Below are positions 36,490 through 50,400 of a stretch of 64,000 nt of DNA, one piece after another. The stretch's first letter is position 1. Every line of letters starts with the position of its first letter. The notes under the pieces were generated by a model. That model saw only the letters and a list, made by a program, of their open reading frames with translations. It did not search any database and was not told where the DNA came from. The translations under genes were made by a program, and so were the position numbers. Origin of the DNA: Nipponacmea schrenckii (taxonomy: Eukaryota > Mollusca > Gastropoda > Lottiidae); NCBI GenBank assembly GCA_030562195.1, contig JAUJPP010000007.1, forward strand, positions 31,369,769-31,433,768, written 5' to 3'.

Positions 36490-38635
36490 GGAAAGCCAGA
36501 TAGAAGAAAATGTTGGGTTGAATCTGAGTGCAGTAGCGAGGATTCTAATGACACCAACAACAGCAGTCAGAACAGAAACTATCGTAGTTGATGGAAACTC
36601 TTCTGAGAGACGTGTCGAGAACCATAGATTGTCACCCCCAGGTCGTTCCACTCCTCCCTCAACTTCAACAACTGCCACAGCAACTATTATCACACATTCA
36701 ACATCAACAAATCGAGTGCCAACCCCATCACTTCAACGACCCTCATCACAAAATCATCTACAACAGGATGATGTGGAATCAAACGACCCCGGTTCCGATA
36801 TAGAAATAGATGTCAGTGCCATAGATGATAGTCAATCACCAACAGACCTATCTGTGTTAAATCCAGAGCTCTCACCTGACAGCTATGAATATTCCCCTCT
36901 AGCTTACACTACATCTGGTGGATATTACAAATGCCGATTTTGCAGTTTTTCCACCTTGACTTACACCCATCTTCAACTTCACATGCCAAAACATGGGGGT
37001 AAGAATATAACATGTATGGAACTTTCATTACCTCTTTCACTTTTTGTTTCTCTTTACATTTTCTTTTAAACTTGAACTTATTATTTAGGAGATATTTCTT
37101 GAAATAAGGAACCTTGTTGGCTTAGTGAGTTGGATGCTTGCTCACTAACTTGGGGATCTAAAGATCAATTCCAGCAAAGGTCGAGATGAACTTGGATTTT
37201 TCAACGAAAAGGGTGGCATGGAATTAGTTTTTGGTTGTTACCTTCAATGCTTTTGAAGATTTAACTTTAAATACTTGTCTTATTTGACAGGACCAATTTT
37301 AGTTAATTTATGATTAATAAATTTATTTCAGGTTTAAAAGCTTTGAAGTGTCCCCTATGTGACTATACTACAAGTGACAAGAGTAATTTTCGTCGTCACA
37401 GAAGACTTCACAATCGTTCTAATCCAGCTACTGTTTTACGCTGTGGCAAATGTGAGTTCACCACAGTCTTACCAAGAAAAATTCGCGAACACTATTGTCA
37501 CGAACATAATGAAGACTATAATTCTAATTTACCCCAAGTGGCAACTAGTGCTTCAATAGTAATCCCTAGATACACTGATACTCATTTCAACGGTTCACAA
37601 CATATCGACATTGCCCAAGGTCATTGTTCGTCGACGGCACTGGGTCAAGGTCATTGTACAGTGACAGGCGTTTCAGTCGGCACCAGTGGACTCCATTCAT
37701 TACTTACAACTGGCACTAATCCTGGAATTCAATTCGCAAGAGCCAATCCACTCATGCCAAACTGCATTAATCAATTTACATATGAAACCCCGAATCATCG
37801 TGCTCATGAAGATCGTACAATGGCGTCTGATTATTTACGGTCCATTGTCTCAAATATAATCCCTGCCCCACGTGTTCCAGCTACAAGTACCATCACATCG
37901 TCTAGTTTCTATTTACCCCACGTTGTGGAATCCTCCCAAGATATCATGTCACCAACCAATCAAAAGACAAGTAGGCAATATCACATGACCGATGACAACC
38001 AGAAAATGAAGTTTAAATCCGAGCCAATGGATAATGACGATATATCTGACGTTTCTAGCTCTGCTATACCATTAGTGATTCACTCTCGAGAAGTTCCCCG
38101 CCCCATGGAAGCACAAACCACCCAAAGACTTTCGATAGATATTTATGATAGTAACGTTCATCCTGATCATAGTACCGAAGAATTTTCATCCAATCAAGTT
38201 TACTCTGATGTTGGTTCTCGGCGTAAATATCAACGAGGCAGCACGAGCCAAAATATCAACATCAAATGTGAAATGTCTCATATTGGAATTCAGTGTTCGT
38301 TACCAGTCATCAAGCGCGAACCTATTGACAATGATTTAAATTATAGTGACAGTCGCAATCGGTCTCAAACTTATCTTATCAGCCGCAGTGTTCAATGTGA
38401 CCTCCTAACACAGAGGACTGCTAATCGTTCAAACTTTGACTCTGTTGAAAATGATCAACATCATTCAGAGAGTCGGTGTAATCATTGTGGTATCACGTTT
38501 GAAGATGAAGTGCTCTTTTCTATACATATTGGTTGCCACTCCCATACAGAACCTTTTGTCTGTAATGTTTGTGGCAAACAGTGTATCAACAAATACGGTT
38601 TTTATTCTCATATTATGCGGGGACATCAGTGCTAA
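36482..38635 (+). CDS. C2H2 zinc-finger factor, Ikaros/Hunchback-like
   Basis: Exons 36482-36998 and 37332-38635 (phase 1 junction) encode 606 residues. Three N-terminal-half fingers lie at about 149-230: CRFC...H-x3-H, CPLC...H-x3-H and CGKC...H-x4-H. A pair lies at the extreme C-terminus (about 553-604): CNHCGITFEDEVLFSIHIGC then CNVCGKQCINKYGFYSHIMR. The 3+2 layout and the HIGCH and SHIMRGH spacing match the dimerisation fingers of Ikaros and Hunchback families; IKZF5 has the same 3+2 count. Sumoylation-type sites IKREP and FKSEP are in the linker. The start ACCATGG is strong. Likely a nuclear DNA-binding regulator; exact orthology is uncertain. Confidence 0.85.
37100..37265 (+). repeat. 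tRNA-derived SINE copy
   Basis: An A-box-like TGGCTTAGTGAGTTGG and a B-box-like GATCAATTCC are followed by GCAAAGGTCGAGATGAACTT. The tail part recurs at 44290. It lies in the intron of the zinc-finger gene. Confidence 0.6.
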
Positions 38636-41600
38636 ATATTAAGTTTTTTTTTATGGAAATAATGTTGTGATTTCTTCCTTTGCTTGTTTTGGCTGATAAG
38701 GTGAAAATTAGGCGAAAAAAATTTTGTTTTCTTTTCCGACTTAACTGCATTTCGTTTTGCCTATACACAACTCTGCCTAAGACAAAAATTATTGTTTTCA
38801 TACATTGACTAACAATGTTTTGAATGCTTCTGTAAATGGTTTGGACTTTCTTTTCCATTGTTTATCCATGTGTCTCCTCTGACACAATTAATATTGTAAA
38901 CAGATTGCTAACTTAAAGACAATTAAGATAAAGAAACACTTGTCTATATGTTTTTCACGATTAAAAAATTAACATGTTTTTTTGCCAATTTTACAAGCAG
39001 TACTTGAAGTCATAAGAAATAGTTTGAGAAGAAACAAGTAAAGGAAGACATCAACACCTTGCTATAATAGTGTATTTTAGTGGTTAGGTTGGACTACAAG
39101 ATGTTATATATAGACTAGATGTCTAATTGTTATTTGTTATACTACAGGCTTATTTAAAGGGGAATTCCCTTTCAATTTTTTTATCCTTTTATAGAAGTTA
39201 TATATGCCTTTTTTTAAACTGAACACAAATTTGGGAAAATTTTCTTAATCTGAAATATATGCCTCTCAGAACAGTGAACACTGTCCATCAATCTTCTTCA
39301 ACAGTTGAAAATCTGCTGTCTGATAAAAATAATATTCATTGCACACTGCATAGTGTTGTATGTTTTTAATAGTAGAATGATGTGTATTAATGTATGAGAA
39401 AAACTCTCCAATTTCAATGGTAACAACATGGCATCATGAATACCATAATCTTTCATGGGTTATTGCCCTTGCCTCTTTTATAAGTAAGCCTGTAGATTTT
39501 TTTAAATCTTGTATTCAACTATTAAATTTGAAGCTGAGCTTATTTCAAACCAAAAGCTATTTTTATGGTTGGTGCTAGGCTTTATCTTATTTGTTATCTT
39601 TTTGAAATTTTTTGTGTTTGTAGACGAATCATGGGTACAATTCGAAACATAACGTAAACAAGCCACTGTATTTGGAGGTAGGATTAGTAGTAAACACAAT
39701 ATAAGTCGAAGGTTATGTAATGCTTATTGTTACTAACAGAGATTGTAAAGAGGGTTTCTGAAGTTTTAGAATTATCTTCCATTTGCTTCATTCTAATATT
39801 CTGTTAGACATTCTTGGCACTTGCAATTCCACTTCAACTAAAAGTTAACATCAGCATCGCAAAGCGGGTATTAATAAGCTTATATTTAGACTTTTGTGTG
39901 TCTGTGATGTTATAAAACACTTAGTTTTAGTGGATTTACAGAGGTCTGAACCACAGAGGTCTGAATGAATATTGAAATGGTAAAAATTGAGGAATGGTGG
40001 AAAAAGATCAATGGTGTACATTGATGCTATGAGTGTCTTTTAGGAAACATCTTTGCAATCCTTGTAATTTTCCTCAATTAAAAAGATTATTTTGAAGCAG
40101 CCTAGTATGTGCTTTGTTTGACTATAAGGTTAGAGCTAATGTTATAATTTCAAGAGACATTGATAGCTTCTATATTTATCATTGTCACAAATTTTCTTTA
40201 TGGAGGTTCATTGACATTTGTGGGTTTTTTTTTTTACCAGCTTTTCAATTTTCTATCAGAAAGAAAGAAAAGAGCATTTTTCAAGGAGTATATTCACACT
40301 TCAGTGTTTGCTTACTCTTCTTGAAACAGGGTAACATTGAGGCACCTTACATCCTCTGAGTTGGCTGAACCTGGTCTTCTAATGTAGAATTCTGGATAAT
40401 TTTATTATTGAAGGCGTAAGAAGTAAAGGACGGATTTTGTTATATTTCTTATATGATTATTTTGCAATATTTTTGAGAAAATTATGGTCAAAATTGGGTG
40501 ACCCTTATGTAGTTTCTGATAGCTGCAATAAAGGGGATTGATTCAACACCATTTAAGTTGTGTAGGCTTCTCCATGAAGGACTGGAAATATTGTATATGT
40601 TTTCCTGACTTTACTGGCCTACACCTGTCAGCAATAGCTATCAAGGACTGGTTAAGATCATCCCGTTTTGACCAAAATGGTTGAAATATTTGTATGTAAA
40701 CAGACAGGCATAATGAATGACGCAAATTTTTGTAGTGAATCAAATATATTTATGCATACCCCAAAACATTTCAAAACATAAACATGAGCATGTACTTATT
40801 TCAGATATAAAAAAATCTTAAAGAACCTTAGCACTTCGGGTCATTTACTTAATCTGCTAACTAACAAGTTTATCCTAAATTATGAATGTTATTTCACAAA
40901 TCAAACTAACTGCAGTTCCGTTTTGAACATCATGGATGAAATTGGCTAGAATTCAAAAACTAATATTCAAAAATTACTTTTTTTAAATGTTTTCAATGCA
41001 ATGAATATTAATAACTTAATTGAAAATGATTTCTGATTCTTATAAAATTGTTCACAGGTTCGAGTTTAAAGGAAACCAGTCGGTCTCTATTGCTTATTAT
41101 GCGCGTGCCTTTGTTTTGAACCAATCTGCATGTGCATAAGTATATATGACCTACTGAACTACATTTGAAGAGAATACTATACACATTGTGTTGCTTATTA
41201 TATAATATATTAAATACAATTTACTGCCATGTGTTTTTAATAGATTTTTTAATTATTTTTGATGTATCGTAAAAGTTGTGGACTATTTTACTGCTTGGAG
41301 TATTGTTTGTTATATTCTTTTTTTTTCTATGCTGCTAAAATAAAATATAAGATTTTTAAATGCATGTTATATTGGGGTCCTTTCTCTAGATGCTAGCGCA
41401 GGAAGCTTCATTCTCCACAACCCATCTTCTGAAGATCTTAAATCAGGGTTTGACAAAAAATATGGCGCTGGCCTCGAGGCTGTTACAAACAAAAATAAAC
41501 AACTCGATTCGAACATTTCTTAAAGCTTTTTGATTTTAGTAACATTTAAATAAAATAACAACATAACAACAGGAATAGCCTATTTACAATTTACACGGTA

Positions 41601-42821
41601 TAAACATAAATCAACAGTTGACCACTGCTTAGATGCGGCAGTCATGGAATGTGTCAAGTGCAATTTTTATCTTTCGCTCGAAAGCCAAACTACCACAGCT
41701 CTAATGATTGAAAAAGGTTAAGGCCTATCTACATCGAATGTGGTTAAAGTCTAAACTTGCTGATTCCCTATGCCTAGTCTATCCCTATTATTGTATTTTC
41801 ACTATTGAAATCAGTTCTAGTAAAAGTCTATTGTGAACGGATTGTGGATTTGAGGACATTGCAAAATAAAAAAAATATTTACACTGTTTGAAATAGACTA
41901 TTTTTGACAGTAGAATGTCGGCAACATAGCTACCTGCTTAAAATAGTAAAAACTTACAGTGTACCACGCCATGACATATCAGTAGATTGTATGTGTATCA
42001 AAGGATGGATAAGAAACAGCAACTGAAATGAAAATGTCCACTTCAAATTGTCGAAGAACTAAGACGAACACATGGATCTGAAATACTGTGGATCAGCTTG
42101 ACGAGTGGGGGCCCGTGTACTTGAGTGTTTGGGGTCCCTCCCCTGGTCAATATGTGTTCACATATTATGCTCTCTTGCATTTTTTTGTGGTGGCCGCCCT
42201 AGAGGTGGTGGCCCATGGATCAGTCCTTATATGTCAGTTGAGCCACTGCTATTTGATAAGCAGTGCAATTAAACAGTAGACTGTCACGGAATACAGTATT
42301 ATGGGACAGCTTAAGAAATCGGAATAGAACGTACGTTAGCTTTTCTTTGTAAACATTCCGATGCGAAAATTGTTCCTAAAAGACTAAAACTTGCCGTATC
42401 CTAGTATGAATATTATACAAAATGGACATATTGTCGAAATAGAACGAAAAGTGGCAAGACTATAATAGCAAAAGGATGGAAAAATATCTTCTATTCAGTT
42501 CCTCTAAATCGCGATGAACTACAGAATGTAGAAGAGTGCATGATGTGAACCTTTTTGATAACGAGCTTGTTCTAAAATTTCACAAATCCCTATGGATGGT
42601 TCTTCTTTCGCTTTTAGAAAGGAGATTATTTGACAGTCATAAATTTGTATAACTGTTGTATAATATAACGGGGGGGGGGGGGTAGTTATTTCGCAACCCT
42701 TACAGCATTATCTGCTGAAATGTGTGTAAAATAATGTCCTTCTGGATTTCCTTTCACAACCTCACTTTTGCACGCTGTGCTAAACATTCTGTCTAAAATC
42801 CAACTCTAAAGGGCGACCACT
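38636..42821. other. 3' UTR and intergenic space
   Basis: AATAAA at 41339-41344 is a candidate distal poly(A) signal for the zinc-finger gene. I see no exons with family matches. A G-homopolymer of 13 lies at about 42670. Bases 41380-42600 are unremarkable. Confidence 0.45.
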
Positions 42822-45796
42822 CTACATTTGCATAATTTGTTGAATGATATTGACACCCAGCATAGCAACACAAGATCTCCAGGTAAAATCACGTGGTGGT
42901 ATATAATGGGAGCTGATATTGTCCATACTAATAGCTCTCTGAAACACAGTATTCACAAACGTTGAATTCCCCTCCATTTTCTTCCGTGTATTTTGTATAA
43001 GGGCCTGTGGTATTGCTATAATGACTGACTCGAGTGTTATATCTGTTTGGGTACTCACTTCCTGAAATTTAAAATGCACATTTAGGTTACTCAGATCGTT
43101 ATGACAACACTTTGATGAATGGGTGTCCTGACTAATTGCATTACATACAATATATAAGTTTCTGACAAGAGTTGACTTTGCATGGCCTACCCCAGGAAGA
43201 TAGAGAAATACCAGTTTGGTTAAGCTATTAAGAAGATGTGAATAGTTCATTTCATAAGTTACTTGCAGTCCCTTCAGTTTTAGGGGGTCTTACAGCTTCC
43301 GTCTTCACAATGTCAAGCTATTCAGACCCGAAAGCCACATTTTTTTGTATCGCATTAGGAAGTGATTTAATTTGCTTGTACTTCAGTGAATACAGCCATG
43401 AAAAATCACTCGAAAGACAGACTTTAACGTACTTTAACGGCTATTGCATTGCAAGGAGAGGCTCGTAATAACACTGTGAAGATGTATAAGATGAAGTTTG
43501 TAATAGCTTGACATTGTGAAGATGTATAAGATGAAGTTTGTAATAGACATTGTGAAGATGTATACGAACTTCGTAATAGCTTGACATTGTGAAGATGTAA
43601 AAGATGAAGTTGGTAATAGCTTGACATTGTGAAGATGTAAAAGATGAAGTTGGTAATAGCTCGACATTGTGAAGATGTATAAGATGAAGTTTGTAATAGC
43701 TTGACATTGTGAAGATGTATAAGAAGAAGTCCGTAATAGCTTGACATTGTGAAGATGTATAAGAACAAGTCCATAATAGCTTGACATTGTGAAGATGTAT
43801 AAGATGAAGTTTGTAATAGCTTGACACTGTGCAGATGTATCAGATGAAGTTTGTAATAGCTTGACATTGTGAAGATATATAAGATCAGGTTCGTAATACA
43901 TTTAACTTGACATTGTGAAGAGGTTTCTCCGTGCACTAAAATCAATGTATGCAATCAAAGTGAATATAGTTCTGATTAATAAGTACATAACAATATTGAT
44001 TAAAGAAATATTGGAGATTTAAAACAAACCATCCGTAAATAAATCATCCTGTAATCTCCCGAGGCCAGTGTTAAATCTAGAAGCTGTGAAAACCAGCGAG
44101 TTCCTCCTCCCTTATTAGTTTCGATGTTAAATCTAATTAACTTGGTATAAATGCTTAATGAGCATCTAGGAGATTACTATATTTTTGTCTAATAGGGATT
44201 CGTCATCAAGATAACTTACGTATACTGCATTGGAATCAACAAATTTGGTCGCTAACCTGAAGGTCCGGGCTTCAATCCCGGCAAAGGTCGATATAAACTT
44301 TCGGATGTTTCAATTCGGTTTGCCCTTGGTAGTGATGCAAGTTGGAATTTGCAAGTTGGGAAAGAATCTAGTACAGTAACCGAGGCTCCATTTGCTTATG
44401 GCTGTGCACGTCAAAAATATATCGACTTTTAGATATCGCAAAATAGTACGCTAATGCCGCTGTCATCGAAAACAATTTCATCTTAGCACACCTACGTTTG
44501 CCATAATATCAGCCCATATAGGTATAGAACAATGAGACTTGCCTCACCCTAAACTCAATCTAAGATATTGTATACCAAATTGTGAAATACAAACGAATCA
44601 ATACATATTGTTTAAATCTGTATTCTAATTGCCAGACAGACTGAAGGTAATGGACTGACGGATTGCTTATTTACATTTCAACTGTCAATGTATCATTCTA
44701 ATTAACGGTCAATCTGCCCTTATTAATAGTTCTATAAATAGAAAATCAATGCTTTTAATCTGAACAAGACGCTTACAAAATCATTAGGTTCTTTATGGGA
44801 AGTGCTGATTTTTCATCAGTTAAAGATGCTTAGATCAATATTAAAACCATGTTAATATAAAGCCAAATAACTGTTAGATTTCATTACTGTGTTATTACAG
44901 ACAGACGGTAGGCCTATTTTGTATCCAAGTTGCATTTCAAGTCATATTGTAATTTCCTGGTTCAAATCGATACTTGTATGTTAATTGGTTAATTAAAAAT
45001 AATTAATATTCAGATTGAAATCCAAACCATGGTGTCTGTACAAGACGTCATTCCGTCATGCGTTAAAGATTGAAAGGGTCGGAATAAGACAGATTTAATT
45101 TATTCTTTCATTCCGGAAATCATATATATTCATTCATTTTGGAATTCATTCATTCATTCGTTCATTGTCAAAATCATCCATACGGGAATTTATTCATTCA
45201 TTCTGGAATCATTCTTTCATGCATTATGGAATTTATTCATTTTTATGGAATTCATTCATTCATTCATTATGGAATTCATTCATTCAGTGAGGAAATCATA
45301 CTAGTACCTGTCGATCATGTTGTTGTCTTTTTAAAGCACCAATAGCATCGGACACTGTTTTATTTTTAGCAGAGAAGCGAGTCATGTTCATCAATCGCAT
45401 AGAATATCTACAGTCGGGCATCGGGCACACAAAATGTCCAATTTCTTTCATCTGCTTGTTGTAAGTTCCATTTAATTTTCCGTCGCGTATCACTTCCTCT
45501 CGAAGCCGGACTAAGCACTCACTACAGAACGTATGTCCACAGGGTAATATCCGAGGCCTTCTGAATAGTTCACCGCATAAATAACACGTCAGTACGGATT
45601 GCCAGTGAGGATTTTCATCTGACCCAGAGGACCCGACACTGCCTTCCAAAACTGACGACACCATATTCGGAGATCGCGGTGTCAAACACAAACACCGGGT
45701 TTGCTTTAAAGAAATATGATCGGCCATCAAACGGTGTTTAATACTGACGTTCACCTTGTTAGTATATTCTATACAGCGCGTGATATTCGCCATCAA
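42822..45796 (-). CDS. RING-finger protein (probable E3 ligase), two exons
   Basis: Exon 45308-45796 encodes 163 residues with a RING near 71-129: CYLC, CGHTFCSEC and a final CPMPDC, with a long insertion before the last pair. It ends CAG|GTAC, phase 0. The next exon is inferred at 42822-43061: acceptor TTTCAG|GAAG, in frame, 79 residues beginning EVSTQTDITLESV, ending at TAG 42822. Together they give 242 residues. The RING fits a ubiquitin ligase of TRIM/RNF type, but no B-box is seen. Exon 1 is firm; exon 2 rests on splice sites, frame and an open stretch. The true start may be the later Met45. The intron holds a 40-bp minisatellite. Confidence 0.6.
43460..43930 (+). repeat. 40-bp minisatellite
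   Basis: About 12 units of GTAATAGCTTGACATTGTGA followed by AGATGTATAAGATGAAGTTT are present, some truncated. Because 40 is not a multiple of three, each minus frame reads the same peptide in rotation. This explains three overlapping long ORFs of no coding value. Confidence 0.95.
43931..45295. other. RING-gene intron, SINE fragment and ATTC microsatellite
   Basis: A tRNA-derived SINE piece lies at 44250-44370 (GGGCTTCAATCCCGGCAAAG). ATTCATTC-type simple repeats with TATGGAATTC occupy 45125-45295. No gene is seen. Confidence 0.55.
44250..44370 (+). repeat. tRNA-derived SINE copy
   Basis: GGGCTTCAATCCCGG looks like a tRNA B box. The following GCAAAGGTCGATATAAACTT matches the copy at 37180. 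The A-box half is weak. Confidence 0.55.
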
Positions 45797-46389
45797 TCAA
45801 TACAATAGTTGATTTATATGTCGTCATTTCATGTTTGTATACAGTAACAGGCTTATTTCTAATACTATCTCAATATTATTCAATCACTGAGAGGAACCGG
45901 CTTACAAATTTAAATCATGGAAGGAAATCGTTGGAGAAGGTCCGGGTATTACAGTAGTCTTCCATAACTTTAATCGGAATATCTAGGCTTGCAGTAAAAC
46001 AAACCTGTCCAACCAGTGATCACGCTTTTCACACACCGGGTATTTAATATCACAATCTTTAAAAACAAGACCTCTCAAAAATAGGCCTACAGAGTCGCCA
46101 GTTCGGCAACAAACACAACAAATACGTGTAGATAAACCCATGTCCTGAGGGTGGTTGAAATATTTTAAGGTAAACTGGGTCTCCTAGATACATTATCTAA
46201 TTAAAAAGTAAATTAAAAATGTCCGAAGAGTGACTTAAAAAGAAAAAAGGAAGGGGTTGCCAAGGGCTACAATGTTATGTAATATGATTATCAAATTCAT
46301 TTTTTCAAGCAATAGCCTGAAAATATCTCCGCTGATTAACTTGTGGACGAGACACCAGTGGATTGTCAAAGATTGTATAGAAATAGCCA

Positions 46390-47110
46390 AGAACAGTTAA
46401 TAATGTCTAGCTAACAACAGTTCATTATAGCCCTACAAACAGTATATAACTCTAAACAGTTCAGTTTGGCTTTACAAAAGTATATAAGCTAATTACAGTT
46501 CATTATAGCCTTTCAAACAGTATTTAGCTCTAAATAGTCCAGTTTGGCTTTACAAAAGTATATAAGCTAATTACAGTTCATTATAGCCTTACAAACAGTA
46601 TAAAGATCCAAACAGTTCAGTTTGGCTTTACAAAAAGTACATTTGCTAAAAACAGTTCATTATAGCCTCACGAACAGTATATAGCTCTAAACAGTTCAGT
46701 TTGGCTTTACAAAAAGTATATTAGCTAACAACAGTTCATTATAGCCTTACAAACAGTATATATCTCTTAACAGTTCAGTTTGGCTTTACATATTGAAGGA
46801 TACAAGCCTAGCTCGCATCAATTCATAATGGTTCTACTTAACGTTATATAAGCTTAAAACACTTTATAATGGCTTCATGTAGCATTATATTAAAACAAAA
46901 TGACTTTACATAAAGTATATTAGCTCTCAACAATTGATAATGGCTTTATATAGTATAGCGTATAGCAACTCATAGTAGTCATAATGGCTTTACGTAGTAC
47001 ACATTAGCTCACAGCAGTTCATAATAGCTTTACTTGAAGAATATTAGCTCAGAACAGAAGCCTGCGTAACATGTATGAGCTAACAATAGTTCATATTGGC
47101 TTTACGTAAC
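46390..47110. repeat. ~75-bp degenerate tandem repeat between RING and SOX30 genes
   Basis: Units alternate AACAGTTCATTATAGCCTTA with AACAGTTCAGTTTGGCTTTA, separated by TATATAAGCT-type segments. They decay toward 47110. The repeat fills most of the 1.6 kb between the two divergent genes. Confidence 0.75.
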
Positions 47111-47431
47111 TTAAAACAGTCCGAGCTAATATGAAAGGACATTATGATCGAATATTATGCTACCTCAAGCCATTATTAAAATGTTTTGAGCTAATATAAA
47201 GATGCTCAGAAAATATGTTTCATCCGCTAAAAATGCTTATTTCCACAATAACCGCGCGAAGACCAAACCTTGGTCATAATAGTATAACGTCATAGTACTA
47301 AAATCTCGTCATAACGTTTTGTTTGACGTTATAGAAACCGTTGCTATTTCTGACTTCTTGTCGGTTGGCTTAGACGTTTCCTTTTTTATTCTGCAATATT
47401 TTATAATTATATTATTTTTACACTATTTACA

Positions 47432-50400
47432 ATGAAAGGCAAAGGAAAAAAAATAGCCGATAAACCTAAGAAGGTAAGCAAGTGCTTCTCATCCTTATTA
47501 TAAAGTTAATATATTCATAAAATTGTGATTGAGATTAAACGGAAAGTTTGAAAATTGTAGCTGTAGAATCTAGGCCTACAGGCTTTTTACAAGATCTGGG
47601 TTAAAATGGTGCGAGGTATCGACAATTGGGTCGGTTGTTGATTCTTTGATTTCCTTGTGTTCAAATACAACTTAACATAGATGACTTAATAAATAGTTCT
47701 TCTAACAGTTCGAACTCGACTTCTGAACTCTAACTTGGTGATAAAGCTATATATAGGCCCAAGGGACCTTCAACCAATTCTACATCAACTAAGATAACTT
47801 TATATAGAGTTGGATTAACCAGTACCGTTTCTATAGACCCAGAAAAAAATATGACTTGAAAAATTTACTTTCAGAAAATATCAGCGAAGCAATCAGCCAA
47901 AATAATCAGAGATGCTAAGACGCAGCTGAAAAAGAACAAAGAATTGACAGACTCGCACGGCAGTGGAGATACAAGGCGAAACACTAATTCAGTAGCGTGT
48001 TTAGAAAACCCCGACTCTAAATCAAACTCCACGTTTCTAGTGAAAGACTCAAACAAGAGCGATTCCCTTTCCCTACAACCAGTGCAATACATTATAATCC
48101 AAAATGGTAAAACAGGGGAGAGAATCCCGGGCAGCACGAGGGATCAACCGGTTATTTACCTCAACAGCGATAACAACACCACGGTCAAGGTTCGAGGAAC
48201 TGATTTGGAACAACTGATGCTCCAGACGAGCCAAAATCCTCTGAATTCCATCAAGGCTCATCCGGCAGTGATTGAGAAATTGAGTCATTGCCTTAATGGA
48301 CAGGGTCATCCGACAGTAGTAAAGAATGAGACGATATGTAAACAGGAGCCAATGACTAATGTCAACCATTTCGGAAGGATTGCTTGTGCGCAACAAGGTT
48401 AGTCAGAATTTTACAATGTCCCATATCTATAATACGCCCTAGCACATGCACTGACGCTTTGGCGATTCTTTTTTTATTTTTTAATTTTTTTTTATTATTA
48501 TTTTTTTTTTTAATGTATGTTTTGATGTCTGATAGTCCATGCAGATATACTTGTCTATTCCTTGGTTTTTGTGGTCATGTACTTGATCGCAGAAAGATGA
48601 ATCTGTCCATTTTATACACATGTACTTGTGTATTTTAAAACTAATTGTACGTTGAAATGATATTTGGTTTTTGCTGTCATGTACTTGATCGCCGGAAGAT
48701 AAATCTGTCCATTATTTACACATGTAATTGTGTATTTTAAAACATATTGTACGTTGAAATAATACGTGATTTTTTGCGGTCGTGTGCATGGCCGTGGGAA
48801 CTATATAGATCTATTATATCCATTTTACAAACAAATTGTAGGTGGAGTATTGTATTTATTTTGTGATCATGTACTTGATCGCCGGAACATAGATCTGTCC
48901 ATTTGATACACATGTACTTTTTAGTATTTTTGACGAATTGCATATTGAGATATTATGTATATTCGATTTTTTTCTTGTTTTCTTTCTTTTTTCTTTTTTT
49001 TCCAATGTATTGCCCCATGGGCTGAATGTGAGACAGGACCATGTCCTTGTGTATTGGGCATAATTCTGACCCATGTAAATTAAAGAGTTTATTATTATTA
49101 TTATTATAGATCTACGCCATTTTTACGACGCGATTTTGATGTATTATTTGCCAATCTGCTCCACCTTAGACTTCACTAGTTATGTAATAATCTACAAACT
49201 GCCACATCCCTGGAGAACAATGACAATATATGTCTATATATCGAGTTTAAGCACATGTGAACAAAAAACGATCCGCAATTGTACGCTTGTTCAAAGTCAT
49301 AAATAGTAAACGGTGTCGGTGCTTATTATATTATTTTCAGGTACCAAAGCGACCTACAGAACAACTGGAGCCAATAGTCGAAATAAAAGTGGCAACATCA
49401 AGAGACCAATGAATGCATTTATGGTTTGGGCAAGGACCTACCGGGGATACCTGGCACAGACGATGCCAAATGCTACCAATGCCGAAATCAGTGTCAAGCT
49501 TGGTCAAGTCTGGAATGAAATGACTTCAGAAGAAAAGAAACCGTTCTATGCCGAGGCTGACCAGATCAAAAACCAACATAAGAAAGATCATCCCGGTGAG
49601 TTAAGAAAACATGATTGTAGAAAATTGTCTTTTTATGCCTGCGTAATGGATCGAATATTAATATTTGATTATCTATTTAAAACTTAACAATCTTTTTTGA
49701 AGCCGATTATATGGAATTCCTTGTGTTGTGATGAATTCTCTTTCAATGTTGATAATTTTAAATATTATCAAAATATGTAACTGCAAAGTGAGAACTTTCA
49801 ATCTGTTCCTTCTTTTACTTGGCTTAGTTTATGGATTCGTGACTTAGTTTTCTCATTTGCAGGATGGGTATATCGTCCCCAACCATCAAAAAAGCGCCAG
49901 GACGACATTCTAACGCATAGTTTACTATGGGCAAGATTCAATGGTTCTTCATCATCAGCAACTTTAGCTAGAATTGCTACTGAAGCGGCATCCAATCCAA
50001 ACAACAAACAAATACTGCTCACTGCACCTCCATTACCGCAACTAAACCAACGAGCCCAGACTACTCCTGTGGTGCAAACTCCAACCACCAAAATTGTCAC
50101 CCCAGTTCAAGCATATGTTCAACCACAAGTTCAACCATCTACATCTCTGACGTCTTCACATTATATAATTGATCCAAAATATCTAATGCAAAGTGTTGGA
50201 TCACATCCCGCAGCTCAGAAAGCAATCGAGCCACAGGTCACCAGTAATGTTGATATAAAGCCATCTGGACAAATCTTAGTCGCGTCCAAACCAGCAAACC
50301 TGTTGACGTCATCATCTAATCCTCAGAATATCCAGAACGTTTCCAAGCACATCAGTTACGTCAGTAAACCCACTCAGAAAGTTGTCGATCCAGTAAAGAC

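Noticed and set aside
40114..40359. 81-residue plus-strand ORF
   Set aside because: AT-rich, no family signature, no splice context; typical of chance ORFs here.
43424..43954. Three overlapping minus-strand ORFs of 128-176 residues
   Set aside because: These are products of a 40-bp minisatellite that reads the same peptide in all frames; there is no domain or splice support.
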